A stretch of DNA of 64,000 bases from Corallococcus caeni (GTDB lineage Bacteria; Myxococcota; Myxococcia; Myxococcales; Myxococcaceae): assembly GCF_036245865.1 (NCBI RefSeq), contig NZ_BTTW01000007.1, positions 372,001 to 436,000 on the forward strand, written 5' to 3'. Made by a program: the position numbers and the translations under genes. Shown here one piece after another: positions 7,506-16,722 of the stretch. Each line of letters opens with the position of its first letter. The first letter of the stretch is position 1. The notes under the pieces were generated by a model. That model made no database searches and was not told the DNA's origin. It saw nothing but the letters and a program-made list of their open reading frames with translations.

Positions 7506-7852
7506 AGATGGAAGAGCTCGTCAGTCAGTTCGCGGAGAACGTGGCCGCTCAGACGGATGCAATCTGGCGCGGAGATTCCAAGGCTGGAAACAAGTATGCA
7601 AGGAAGTACATCGCCATCTTCGACAAGCTTCGTGCCCACGGCGATACCGGACGCGAGGCGCTGACGGTGTTGTTTGAGCACCCCCGCATGGATGTCCGCG
7701 TCATGGTCGCAGCCTACCTTCTTCGCTATCGGACGAAGGACGCCACGGCCGTGCTGAAAGAGGCGGCCAAAGGGGAGGGACTCGTGCCTTTCAAGGCGGG
7801 GCAGGCTCTGATGCGCTGGGAAGAAGGCACCTGGTCTCTTGACCCGGAGTAG
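7502..7852 (+). CDS. DUF2019-type immunity protein (SitI-like)
   Basis: A 116-residue soluble protein starting at the ATG at 7502, which overlaps the toxin stop by four bases and implies translational coupling. The sequence is helical and HEAT-like: LVSQFAENVAAQTDAIWRGD, then LTVLFEHPRMDVRVMVAAYLL and KAGQALMRWEEG. It matches the DUF2019 family, whose members often sit behind myxobacterial lipoprotein toxins. It should bind the toxin's C-terminal domain in the cytoplasm and protect the producer. The open frame extends upstream to 7421, inside the toxin gene; that start is rejected. Only 7 bases separate it from the convergent kinase gene. Confidence 0.8.
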   Translation: MKMEELVSQFAENVAAQTDAIWRGDSKAGNKYARKYIAIFDKLRAHGDTGREALTVLFEHPRMDVRVMVAAYLLRYRTKDATAVLKEAAKGEGLVPFKAGQALMRWEEGTWSLDPE

Positions 7853-7859
7853 AGGCGAG

Positions 7860-10800
7860 TCAGGCCGCTCGCGCCGGAGCGACCCGCACCTGGTTCCGGC
7901 CGCCGCGCTTGGCCGCATAGAGCGCTTCGTCCGCCGCGCGGAGGACCTCTTCAATCGCATCCCCGTGCACGCCAAGCTCGCCCAACCCTCCGGACGACGT
8001 GACCTTGAACGCGCCGGCTTCGCTCTGAAACGAGAGCGCGGCGACCGTCTGGCGGATGTGCTCGGCCAGGGCCTGCGCTCCGGCCAGGTCGGTGGCTTCG
8101 AGCACCACGCAGAACTCCTCGCCGCCGTAGCGGGCCACGAAATCCGTTGCCCGCGTACAGGTGCCCACGGCCTTCGCCACCGTGGCCAGCACCTCGTCCC
8201 CCGTTGCGTGTCCGTGCTTGTCGTTCACCGACTTGAAGTGGTCGATGTCCATCATCATCACGGTCAGTGGCAGGCCGCTCCGCCTCGCTCGGGCACTTGC
8301 CGTCTGGAGGTGCTCCTCGAGGGCTCTTCGGTTCCTCAGCCCGGTGAGCGCGTCGGTGTTCGCCTGCTGGTGCATCGCCGCCAGGTCTCGCTCCAGCGAG
8401 ACTCGCTCCAACTGCAAGCGCGCCGCCCGCGCCGTCTCCAGCGCGACCGAGATGTGATTGGCGATGGCCACGAAGATGACCTCGTCCTCGCGGCCAAACA
8501 CCCCTCGGGCCAGCCGGTGGTCCAGGTAGACGACCCCGAGCAGCCGCCCGTGCAGGAGCAGCGGCGCGGCCATGATGCTTCGCAAGTCATTGGCGAGGAT
8601 GCTCTCGGTGGCCCGGACCTCGCCCTCGTCGGTGCCCGTGACGACGAGCGGCCGGTGCGTGTCGCGGACCCGCTCGATCACGGTTCGGCTGTATCCGCCC
8701 AACTCCGCGAGGTCCACTCCGCCCGCGCCTCGTCCCACACTGAGTGACAGCTCCTGCGTCCCCTCCGGGCAGAGCAACAGGAACGCTCGCTCCGCCCCGA
8801 AGATCCGCACGATGACGTCCAGCGCCACCCGCGCCTGCTCCCGTGGCTCGAAGACGTTCGCGCAGGCCAGGCTGACCTCGAGCAGGGCGTCGAGCTGTCG
8901 TTGCAGACGCAGCGCGTGCGCCGGGGCTTCTTCCGTGGGATCCGAGCCAGAGGTGCTCCGGCTGGAGGACTCCACCTGGAAGTGGGCCCGCACCCGCCGG
9001 GCGCGCGCCTCCCAGCCGGCCTCGTCGGCCAGCGTCAACGCGAGCCGCGCCTCGCGGCGGGAGGACTCCATCCGTCCCCGCTCGCGGAAACGCTGGGCAC
9101 GCTCGACCATCACCTCGAAGAGCACCCACGGGCAGTCCACCTCGCGGGCCAGTGCCTCGGCCCGTGCGAGCAGCTTCTCGGAGCGGGCCGCGTTGCCCTC
9201 AATCCGCCGCAGCATGCCCTCGCAGAGGAGCGCATGGGCCCGGAGCACCGGGGTCGTGGCCGCTCGCTGGAGCTCCGCGATGGCCGCTCGCGTCCTGCCC
9301 AGCAGCTCCTCACGGTTCCGGGGCGTGCTCGCCCGGAGCTGCGCGAGGCGCGCGTGGGCGGCGTAGACGAAGAAGAGCCGCAGGTGGAAGGGCGTGAGCT
9401 CCGGCCGCATCCCGAGCCGGGCGTGCCGCGCCAACGCCTCCTCGAGCGCGGGCCCCAGCTCTCCCTGCTCCAGGTGGAAGAGCACCAGGTTCTGCAGGTA
9501 GACGCTCCAGCGCCAGCGCTCACCTGGCGCCTTCTCCACCATCCGCCGGACGTGCTGAAGCTCCTCGAGCCCGTCCGTGGGGCGGCCGAGGATCGCCAGG
9601 ATGGCCCCGAGGAAGGACGGGTAGGGGTGCCCGAGGAGCGCCGCGTCCGCGCCCGCGCTCGCTGGGGCCGCACGCGCGTGCGCACGCCGGATCCACGCCT
9701 CCGCCTCGCGCACGTACCCTCGGGCGAGCATCGCCCACGCCGCGTCCACGCAGCCGTTGACGAAGTCTCCGGCGTCGAGGAAGCGCCCGTAGGCATCCAC
9801 CCAGCGCCGGTGCTGCACCTCCGCGCCGGACGAGTCCCCGGCGATGTGCGTCGCGATCCCCTGGTACAGCAGACTTCGGGCGATCAGCGCGCGGTCGTTG
9901 AGCTGTTCGGCCACGCCCGCCGCTTTCGCGGACTCCTTCGCCGTGGCCGCCGGACGCCCCAGCACCGCCTGCACGATCGCGTTGTTCCCGAGGAAGAAGA
10001 CCAGCTCGCGACCCGGCCCGAGCCGCAGTGCCGAAGCCCAGGGCCGGTAGGTCATCTGGAGCAGCAGCAGGTTGCGGACGTCAAAGTAGGCGACGTGCGC
10101 CCCCAGGTCGCAGAGCTTGGCGAAAAGGCGGTGGCGCTCTGCCTCTTCGCCGCGCGCGTGTTGCAGGCGCGACCCGAACAGGCTCGTCACCCATCCGACG
10201 AGCCAGGCCCAGAGCAGCACCCACACGCCTGATATCAAGCTGCGCGGATGCCGGATGCCAAGCTCGGCCATGCCCGAGGCGATGTCGGACCAGGCCTGTT
10301 GGGTGTCGAAGCCTCCCAGGTGGACATGCGCGAGCCGGCAGCGGAGCTCCGCCCGTCGCGCAGGGATGCGTTCGGCGGAGAGGGCCAGGGTGTACTGCTC
10401 CACCGCTTCGGCCAGCCGACCCGAGCGAGCGCAGGCATCTCCGCGCGCGGTGGCCAGCTCCGCGTCCCGTGGCAGCCCCAGCTCGCTGGCAGCCCGCTGC
10501 GCGGCCTCGAGGAAGCCGTGGGCCTCCTCGTTGGCGCGCTCCTCCAGGGCGAGCTGGCCCGCGGCGAGGTTGGTCTCGTAGCGCCGCCGCGCATGCTCGG
10601 GCGCCTCACCGAGCTCATAGTGACGGGCCAGGGCATACGTCTTCGATGCGTCCTGTCCCTCCTGGGCGTCCAGCGCGGTGGCGATCCCCCGGTGCAGCGC
10701 GCGGGCCTCGTCCACCGAGAGCCCTCCGAGGAGCGCCTCGCGGACGCGGTTGTGGACGAAGGCGCACGTCCCCGTGTCCTTGAAGTCCACCAGTCGCGCC

Positions 10801-12716
10801 GTCACCGCCTCGGAGAGCGCCGCCAGCACCTCGTCCTCCCCGAGCCCGCAGATGGGGCCGAGCAGCGCCGTGGAGAACCGCAGCCCGACCACCGCCGCCG
10901 CGGTGAGGACCCGCCGGGCTTCGTCCCCCAGCGACCCGAGCCGCCGGACCACGAGCTGGATGACGTCCTGGGGGAGCTGCAGCCGATCCAGCTCCTCGGT
11001 GTCGAGCTTCCACGCGCCCCAGTGCGGGACGAGGAGCCCGGAATCCAGCATCGCCCGGACGTACTCCACGACCGCCAGCGGCAGCCCGTTGCTCCGGGAC
11101 GACACCGCCTCCACGAGCTCCGCCGAGACGGCGCGGCCTCCGAGTTCGCTCGACACGAGCGCCTCCACCTCGGAGGGCCCCAGCGGCCCGAGCCGCAGGA
11201 CGACCTCCCCGGCGCCTCCGATGGCGTCGGTGAAGGCACGCAGGCCTTCCGCGCACTCGGGCTCGTCACGCGCGGTGCACAGGAGGACCAGGGGCGCCTG
11301 CGCGAGCAACGTCGAGAGCCAGCGCATGACCTGGAGGGTGGCCGGATCCGCCCACTGGACGTCGTCGAGGAGGAACGCCGCGCCCGGATGGAACTCGGCG
11401 AGGCGCACCAGGAATCGGGCCACGGCGCCGTAGAAGAGGTCCTGCGCCTCATCGGGCCGGGCCTCCTCGCTCGCGTCGCGGAACAGGAGGGAGAGTCCCG
11501 GCGACAGCCGCTTGAGGAGCCCGGCCGCGTCTCCGGCGGCCTGGCGGATGCGCTGCTCGGCGGCTTCGCGCTCGGCGCCGGGCAACCGCCGCAGCTGCCG
11601 GAGGTGCTCGTCGATGGCCTCGCGCAGGGGGGCGAAGGGCAGGGGATCCGCCTGGAGGCACTTGCCCTCGAGGACCAGCGCCCCGGCGGAGCGCGCCTGT
11701 CGCGCCGTCTCGCGCATCAGCCGGCTCTTGCCGCTGCCGCTCTCGCCGTGGAGGAGCGCCACCCCGCCGCGCCGCTCCAGCGCGCGGCTCCACAGCCGGG
11801 ACAGCGAGGCGAGCTCCGCCTCACGGCCGGTGAACGCGGACTCGGCGACCGGCGTCGCACGGAGCTCCGCCTTACTGGGCAAAAGCCCACCGGGGGCCTC
11901 CGGTCCGGAGCGCTCGCAGAGGCGGTCGAGGTCGGCGGCGAGTGCTTCGCCGGACGGGTACCGGTCGTCGGGATCCTTGGCGAGGAGCTTCTCGATGACC
12001 GCGACCAGGGCCGGGCTCAGGTCCGGGCGCAGGACGCGCAAGTCCGGCGGGCGGTGCGCGGCGTGCTGCCGCAGCAGCTCGCCCACGTCGGTGGCGGTGA
12101 ACGGGGGCCGGCCGGCGGCACCCTCGAAGAGGATGGCCCCGAGCGCGTACAGGTCCGCGCGTCCGTCCACGGGACGCTTGAGCATGCCGGACTGCTCCGG
12201 CGCGCTGTATTGCAGCGTCCCCGCCAGCTTGCGGCCCGCCTCGCCGCCGGTAGCGCGGGCGACGAACCCGAAGTCGATGAGCGTGGCGCGCCCGGTGTCC
12301 GAGACCACCACGTTCTGCGGTTTGACGTCCCGGTGGACCAGCCCGTGCCGGTGGACCTCCGACAGCGCCCCGGCGAGGTCCCGGGCGATGGCAATCAGCG
12401 ACGCCTCCGTCGGCCGCCCCTGCGCGAACCAGGCCGCGAGGCTGGGCCCGAGGACGAGCTCCAGCAGGAGGTACGGCCGCCCCTCCACGTCACCCACCTC
12501 GAGGATCGCCGGCAGGCTCCGGTGCCGCAGACACGCCAGGAGCGCGGCCTCCCGGCGGAAGCGGGTCCGCGAGACATGACCGGAGCGCGCCACGTCCTCA
12601 CGGAGGACCTTCAGCGCGAAGACGGCTCCCCCTCGCGAGGCCCGGTAGACCACGCTCTGCGAGCCGCGGCCGATCTCCGCCTCGAGCTGTAGGTCGCCGA
12701 AAACGCCGTGCCCCAT
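7860..12716 (-). CDS. Ser/Thr protein kinase - AAA ATPase - TPR-like - GAF - GGDEF fusion (diguanylate cyclase)
   Basis: A 1618-residue cytoplasmic protein. Residues ~9-270 form a Hanks-type kinase with GRGSQSVVYRA (glycine loop), HRDVKPQN near 127 and DFG near 145, all intact. Residues ~290-560 form an AAA/STAND-like ATPase with Walker A GESGSGKS near 322 and Walker B FLLDDVQWADP near 448. A long helical-repeat region (~600-1250) follows, then a GAF domain (~1277-1432). The C-terminus is a GGDEF domain with active motif RYGGEEF near 1526. An I-site RxxD (RATD) lies five residues before that motif, so product inhibition by c-di-GMP is likely. The kinase-ATPase-GAF plan is common in myxobacteria; ending in an intact cyclase is less usual. 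It should couple an internal signal and phosphorylation to c-di-GMP synthesis. It is a one-gene unit. Confidence 0.9.
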   Translation of the reverse strand: MGHGVFGDLQLEAEIGRGSQSVVYRASRGGAVFALKVLREDVARSGHVSRTRFRREAALLACLRHRSLPAILEVGDVEGRPYLLLELVLGPSLAAWFAQGRPTEASLIAIARDLAGALSEVHRHGLVHRDVKPQNVVVSDTGRATLIDFGFVARATGGEAGRKLAGTLQYSAPEQSGMLKRPVDGRADLYALGAILFEGAAGRPPFTATDVGELLRQHAAHRPPDLRVLRPDLSPALVAVIEKLLAKDPDDRYPSGEALAADLDRLCERSGPEAPGGLLPSKAELRATPVAESAFTGREAELASLSRLWSRALERRGGVALLHGESGSGKSRLMRETARQARSAGALVLEGKCLQADPLPFAPLREAIDEHLRQLRRLPGAEREAAEQRIRQAAGDAAGLLKRLSPGLSLLFRDASEEARPDEAQDLFYGAVARFLVRLAEFHPGAAFLLDDVQWADPATLQVMRWLSTLLAQAPLVLLCTARDEPECAEGLRAFTDAIGGAGEVVLRLGPLGPSEVEALVSSELGGRAVSAELVEAVSSRSNGLPLAVVEYVRAMLDSGLLVPHWGAWKLDTEELDRLQLPQDVIQLVVRRLGSLGDEARRVLTAAAVVGLRFSTALLGPICGLGEDEVLAALSEAVTARLVDFKDTGTCAFVHNRVREALLGGLSVDEARALHRGIATALDAQEGQDASKTYALARHYELGEAPEHARRRYETNLAAGQLALEERANEEAHGFLEAAQRAASELGLPRDAELATARGDACARSGRLAEAVEQYTLALSAERIPARRAELRCRLAHVHLGGFDTQQAWSDIASGMAELGIRHPRSLISGVWVLLWAWLVGWVTSLFGSRLQHARGEEAERHRLFAKLCDLGAHVAYFDVRNLLLLQMTYRPWASALRLGPGRELVFFLGNNAIVQAVLGRPAATAKESAKAAGVAEQLNDRALIARSLLYQGIATHIAGDSSGAEVQHRRWVDAYGRFLDAGDFVNGCVDAAWAMLARGYVREAEAWIRRAHARAAPASAGADAALLGHPYPSFLGAILAILGRPTDGLEELQHVRRMVEKAPGERWRWSVYLQNLVLFHLEQGELGPALEEALARHARLGMRPELTPFHLRLFFVYAAHARLAQLRASTPRNREELLGRTRAAIAELQRAATTPVLRAHALLCEGMLRRIEGNAARSEKLLARAEALAREVDCPWVLFEVMVERAQRFRERGRMESSRREARLALTLADEAGWEARARRVRAHFQVESSSRSTSGSDPTEEAPAHALRLQRQLDALLEVSLACANVFEPREQARVALDVIVRIFGAERAFLLLCPEGTQELSLSVGRGAGGVDLAELGGYSRTVIERVRDTHRPLVVTGTDEGEVRATESILANDLRSIMAAPLLLHGRLLGVVYLDHRLARGVFGREDEVIFVAIANHISVALETARAARLQLERVSLERDLAAMHQQANTDALTGLRNRRALEEHLQTASARARRSGLPLTVMMMDIDHFKSVNDKHGHATGDEVLATVAKAVGTCTRATDFVARYGGEEFCVVLEATDLAGAQALAEHIRQTVAALSFQSEAGAFKVTSSGGLGELGVHGDAIEEVLRAADEALYAAKRGGRNQVRVAPARAA

Positions 12717-12744
12717 GCCTTCCCATCCTAGCCGTGAATCCGCT

Positions 12745-12770
12745 GGGGACCGGGTTTCCGCCCGGTCCCC
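12745..12770. promoter_or_regulatory. Perfect 10-bp GC hairpin in the kinase-cyclase leader
   Basis: GGGGACCGGG (12745-12754), TTTCCG, CCCGGTCCCC (12761-12770). It lies 28 bases upstream of the kinase-cyclase ATG, between two divergent genes, where no terminator is needed. No T-run follows on either strand. It may be an RNA structure in the leader or a protein-binding site. Confidence 0.35.
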
Positions 12771-12938
12771 GTCCAGGGGAGCGCGGGAGGAACGACTGGA
12801 GAGCTGAACCCGTCGATAAGCGCAAGGCTGGCCGCCCGCCCTCTTCTCCTGTTATCGGCGGGGAATCCGTCGCAGAACGCGGCTTGTTCGGGCGCGAGGT
12901 GCTCGTGAAGGCCTCTGACCCTCTTTGGGAGCAATGAC

Positions 12939-13712
12939 GTGAGCAGTCTCATGAAGGAGTCCGTGCTGCGCGTGCATCACTGGACCGACACCCTGTTCAG
13001 CTTCGTCACCACGCGCGACCCGGGCTTCCGCTTCGCCAGTGGTCAGTTCACGATGATGGGCCTGGAGGTCGAGGGCCGGCCGCTGCTGCGCGCCTACAGC
13101 ATGGTGAGCGCGCACTATGACGACCACCTCGAGTTCCTGAGCATCAAGGTGCCCGGCGGGCCGCTGACCTCCCGGCTGCAGCACCTGAAGGAAGGGGACC
13201 AGGTGCTCGTCAGCAAGAAGGCGACGGGCACGCTCGTGCTCAAGCACCTCTTGCCCGGCAAGAACCTCTACATGCTGAGCACCGGCACGGGCCTGGCGCC
13301 GTTCCTCAGCCTCGCGAAGGACCCGGAGATGTACGAGCAGTTCGACCGGGTCATCCTCACGCACACCTGCCGGCGGGCCGAGGAGCTGGCCTACCACGAC
13401 CTCTTCCTCCACGAGCTGCCCCACAACGAGTTCTTCGGGGAGCTGGTGAAGCAGAAGCTCACGTACTACCCGAGCGTCACGCGCGAGGACTTCCGCAACA
13501 CGGGCCGCATCACCGACCTCATCCAGAGCGAGAAGCTGTTCAAGGACGTGGGCCTGCCGCCGCTGAACCCGGAGGTGGACCGCGTGATGCTCTGTGGCAG
13601 CCCCGGCATGCTCGCGGACCTCACGACCATGCTGGAGGCGCGCGGCTTCCGGGAGGGCACCCCTGGTGAGGCCGGGCACTACGTCACCGAGAAGGCCTTC
13701 GCGGAGCGCTAG
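12939..13712 (+). CDS. fpr: Ferredoxin/flavodoxin-NADP+ reductase
   Basis: A 257-residue flavoenzyme. The FAD-binding barrel has the motif RAYSMVSAHYDD (the RxYS type), and the NADP domain has GTGLAPFLS and MLCGSPGMLADL. The C-terminus GHYVTEKAFAER matches the bacterial Fpr class, which ends in an aromatic/charged tail. It moves electrons between NADPH and ferredoxin or flavodoxin in the cytoplasm. Start GTG 12939 is chosen for GGGAG seven bases upstream; an ATG at 12951 is the alternative. The gene ends 2 bases from the convergent membrane-protein gene. Confidence 0.92.
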   Translation: MSSLMKESVLRVHHWTDTLFSFVTTRDPGFRFASGQFTMMGLEVEGRPLLRAYSMVSAHYDDHLEFLSIKVPGGPLTSRLQHLKEGDQVLVSKKATGTLVLKHLLPGKNLYMLSTGTGLAPFLSLAKDPEMYEQFDRVILTHTCRRAEELAYHDLFLHELPHNEFFGELVKQKLTYYPSVTREDFRNTGRITDLIQSEKLFKDVGLPPLNPEVDRVMLCGSPGMLADLTTMLEARGFREGTPGEAGHYVTEKAFAER

Positions 13713-13714
13713 TT

Positions 13715-14857
13715 TCAGAGCACGCTCTTTCCAAGCGCCAGCAACACATCGAGGAAGCGACGGTTGGCGAAGAGCAGGGGCACCATGGGCGCCATGGCCG
13801 CGATGAGTACGGCCAGTGCCGCACGGACGTCCACCGGGAACCAGCGCATGCGGCGCGCGACGCTGAAGGACGACCCCAGGTCCACGAGGGACGAGAACTC
13901 GGGCGCGCCCAGGAGTTCCTGCCCCGCGGGCAGCTCGCGGTGGAACCACCGTTGCTCGAAGTGCCGCGAGTGCCAGGCGGCCACCCCCGAAAAGGCGTGG
14001 TCCCCGCGCCGCTTCGCGATCAGGAGCTGACGGCTGAAGAAGGCCAGCGGGGCGAAGACGACGACAACGCTGAGCAGCGCGAAGGCGAACAGGTGAAGGG
14101 CGTAGTCGGTGAGGTCGGCGCTGGGGGCGCGCCCCAGCCGCTGCGCGGTGAGCGTGGAGGCCACCGCGAGGACGATGAGCGCGAAGCTGGCCTGGCAGGT
14201 GCCGAGGAACCCCAGGCCCCCCGCCAGGTCAGGATGGGTGGGCACGAGGGCGAGCGGCAGCCGGGAGACCCTGAACAGGAAGACGGCCCACAGGACGCTC
14301 CGCCAGAGCCAGCGCAGCAGCAGGAACCGGATGAGGGGCATGCTCACCACGAGGTACCACCCCCCAGCCAGGGTGAGCGGGCCACCGGGCTCCGCGTGGA
14401 CCCAGGCCGGGTTCGCCTGATGGGGCAGGTCCATGAAGGACACGGCGAAGGAGGCGACCAACAACCCGGCCTCGATGCTGGCGCTGCGCTTCAGCCGCAT
14501 CACGCCGCGCGCGATGCCCTCGAAGGTGGCCAGGTCCTTTGTCTCAATCAGCTCCGAGACGACGAACTGGCGCACGGCCGCCTTGAGGCTCAGGTCGATG
14601 TAGCGCTCGACCGCGATGAGCAGCGGTAGGGACACCAGGAACTCGACGTGGATCCCCAGGTCGCGCAGGAAGGCATGTGACACGGAGGGCCCGCCCTGGA
14701 GCAACGACAAGGCAAGGAGCGGCAGCCAGCCCACCAGCGTCAGGACGAGGATGCGCACGGGCCGGGAGACACGGAGGGGGCGGGCGGGGGAGCGCCGTCG
14801 ATGGAACGCGCTTCCCTGGACGAGCGAGAAGTCGAGCAGTGAGGCGGGGACGTCCAT
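13715..14857 (-). CDS. Multi-pass membrane protein of unknown function
   Basis: A 380-residue protein with about six hydrophobic segments: VRILVLTLVGWLPLLALSLL, LVSLPLLIAVERYI, WYLVVSMPLIRFLLLRWLW, SFALIVLAVASTLTA, LHLFAFALLSVVVVFAPLAFF and ALAVLIAAMAPMVPLLFA. Between them are amphipathic, Arg-rich stretches such as IARGVMRLKRSASIEAG. No enzymatic or transport motif was recognised. It stands alone, with its own upstream region of about 225 bases shared with the divergent small lipoprotein. Confidence 0.7.
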   Translation of the reverse strand: MDVPASLLDFSLVQGSAFHRRRSPARPLRVSRPVRILVLTLVGWLPLLALSLLQGGPSVSHAFLRDLGIHVEFLVSLPLLIAVERYIDLSLKAAVRQFVVSELIETKDLATFEGIARGVMRLKRSASIEAGLLVASFAVSFMDLPHQANPAWVHAEPGGPLTLAGGWYLVVSMPLIRFLLLRWLWRSVLWAVFLFRVSRLPLALVPTHPDLAGGLGFLGTCQASFALIVLAVASTLTAQRLGRAPSADLTDYALHLFAFALLSVVVVFAPLAFFSRQLLIAKRRGDHAFSGVAAWHSRHFEQRWFHRELPAGQELLGAPEFSSLVDLGSSFSVARRMRWFPVDVRAALAVLIAAMAPMVPLLFANRRFLDVLLALGKSVL

Positions 14858-15082
14858 GGCGATTTCAAAGCTGCGCCTTGGGAGCCGCCCTGGCCAGTCA
14901 TCGCGCCGCTTGCCCTACCGCTGGGGCGAGAGCTTTCCAGGCATCCACGTGCGCCAGGGCTCGCCAGGCGGGGGATTCAATCCCTTTGCAACGGGATGGT
15001 TCGTTTGAGAGGCATTGAATTGCAAGCGCCCGCCTGCTTCCGATATTCAGACAGCCGCGGTTCCCACCGAGAGGAGCTCCCG

Positions 15083-15334
15083 ATGCTGACGCGTGTCGTG
15101 AAGAGTGCTTTCGTCGTGATGGGGCTGGGGTTTGCCCTGGCCTGTGGTGGCGCGGAGACGACGGACGCCGAGCAGCCGGAAGGAGTCACGGCCGAGGCCC
15201 AGGCTCCCGAGTCGGGTGACGTCTCCGCCCAGGTGGGCCCGGGCTGTGGTGGCTTCAAGCAGCGGTGCTGCGAGGGCAAGTACTGCAACACCGGCTTCGA
15301 ATGCAGTCCTTCGACGCTGACGTGCCTCTACTGA
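15083..15334 (+). CDS. Small six-cysteine lipoprotein
   Basis: An 83-residue protein. ATG 15083 follows GAGGAG and places a signal ending in the lipobox (FALACGG) near residue 20; the longer open frame to 14996 lacks a ribosome site. An acidic linker (ETTDAEQPEGVTAEAQAPES) leads to a compact C-terminal Cys cluster: C-x7-CC-x4-C-x5-C-x6-C. Six cysteines in about 30 residues suggest a disulfide-knotted domain at the cell surface or in the periplasm. Function unknown. It is followed by a terminator. Confidence 0.75.
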   Translation: MLTRVVKSAFVVMGLGFALACGGAETTDAEQPEGVTAEAQAPESGDVSAQVGPGCGGFKQRCCEGKYCNTGFECSPSTLTCLY

Positions 15335-15343
15335 AGCCGCTCC

Positions 15344-15375
15344 GAGGCACCTCGTGGCTCCGCCCGGGGTGCCTC
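15344..15375. terminator. Terminator between convergent genes
   Basis: GAGGCACC (15344-15351) and GGTGCCTC (15368-15375) are perfect arms between the small lipoprotein and the DUF418 gene, reaching the latter's stop codon. It could act in both directions. Confidence 0.55.
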
Positions 15376-16579
15376 ACCGGAGAGCACCGTAGGTGAGTGA
15401 ACGCCACAGCCATTCCGCAGGGCCGAAGCGGAAGTGTCTCAGCCAGACGTGGCTGAGCAGCACCTGCACCGCGAAGAGGCCCAGCGCGATGCCGACACAG
15501 TGTGACGGCGGCACGCGGCCGATGAGCCCCAGGCCCCAGCCGTTGTAGAGACACAGGCTCAGCACCGTCTGCATCAAATAGTTCGTCAGCGCCATGCGGC
15601 CCACGGGGGACAGCACCGCCAGCGCCCGGCGCCAGCGCTCACGCTGGAAGAGCAGCGCGAACCCGGCCAGGTACGCGGCGCCCAGGAGCATGTAGCCCAG
15701 CTCCTGGAGTGCCATCAGGAGGAACAGGCCGGCGTGGGTCGCTGGCTCCAGCCTCTGGGCTCGCAGCTGGAACGCCAGCAGTCCTCCCGCGTTGAGCAGT
15801 CCTCCCACGCCCAGGCCCCACCCCAGCACCCGGCGGAGCAGGGCGCGGTGGCGCTCCACGTCCTGCAGCCATCGATGACGCCCCGCCAGCAGGCCCAGGA
15901 GGAATCGGCCCAGGATGAGCGTGAGCCAGATGAGCAACCGGGGGGAGCTGAACCACGTCCGCAAGACGTAGCGGGCGTTGCCGGCCTGCGCCGTCCAGAC
16001 CGAGTCACTGGAGAGCGCCGCCAGCAGCTCGGCCCGCAGCTCCGATTCAGGGGCATGCGCCGCCGCGCCGGGCCCCCACAGCTGAAGCGCGAGCACCAGG
16101 GGCGGCATCACTCCCAGCAACACCACCACCCAGCGCCACAGCGTCTGGTCCGACCTCCCGGCGAACAGCAGCAGCAGGAGGCCCGCCAGCGCGTACAGGT
16201 GGAGGATGTCGCCCATCCAGAGCGCCAGCAGATGCACCGCTCCGAAGCAGAACAGCACCCCCATCCGCCGCAGATGGATGGGGACGTGCGAGGTGCCCCG
16301 GTCCTCTGCTCGCGACAGCTGGAGGGAGAAGCCCAGACCGAAGAGGAAGCCGAAGAGGTTGAGGAACTTGTGCGCCACGAAGAACAGGAAGAGGGCGCCG
16401 GTCACCAGCTCGGGGAGCGGCGACCCCAGGGACTGGAGCTGCGCGGGTGGCAGCAGGTTGCGGCCTCCGAACCAGAGGAACGAGTTCGAGACGAAGACAC
16501 CGCACAGCGCGAAGCCGCGCATGGCATCCACCATTTCGACGCGCTCTCGAGACGACACCGGCTGGGCTGAATGAGACAC
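15374..16579 (-). CDS. DUF418-family membrane protein
   Basis: About 401 residues from the GTG at 16579 (VSHSAQPVSSRERVEMVDAMRGFALCGVFV). The open frame reaches 16753, with another possible start at 16675; neither has a good ribosome site. The beginning (RGFALCGVFVSN) and the C-terminal stretch (VGRMALTNYLMQT with nearby SHVWL and FGPAEWLWRSLTYG) are hallmarks of DUF418. Around ten transmembrane segments are visible. Members resemble acyltransferase-3 membrane enzymes, but their substrates are unknown. The gene is divergent from the GNAT gene at 16723. Confidence 0.85.
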   Translation of the reverse strand: MSHSAQPVSSRERVEMVDAMRGFALCGVFVSNSFLWFGGRNLLPPAQLQSLGSPLPELVTGALFLFFVAHKFLNLFGFLFGLGFSLQLSRAEDRGTSHVPIHLRRMGVLFCFGAVHLLALWMGDILHLYALAGLLLLLFAGRSDQTLWRWVVVLLGVMPPLVLALQLWGPGAAAHAPESELRAELLAALSSDSVWTAQAGNARYVLRTWFSSPRLLIWLTLILGRFLLGLLAGRHRWLQDVERHRALLRRVLGWGLGVGGLLNAGGLLAFQLRAQRLEPATHAGLFLLMALQELGYMLLGAAYLAGFALLFQRERWRRALAVLSPVGRMALTNYLMQTVLSLCLYNGWGLGLIGRVPPSHCVGIALGLFAVQVLLSHVWLRHFRFGPAEWLWRSLTYGALR

Positions 16580-16722
16580 GGGGACATCCTGCGGGGAGCC
16601 CCTGACATCGCCGCGGAACCACGGTTGGGTTTTGTGACAGACCGCCGGCAACCCGCCGGAGCCTTCCCGTGTCATGGGGCGCCAGGGCACTGTTCCGCCT
16701 CCGATGTCCGCGGAGGAATGAC

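Noticed and set aside
7853-7860. Right attachment site matching the tRNA-Thr 3' end after the toxin locus
   Set aside because: I looked for a copy of the T-arm/acceptor sequence near the end of the immunity gene and saw none. No integrase is present either, so a mobile island is not supported.
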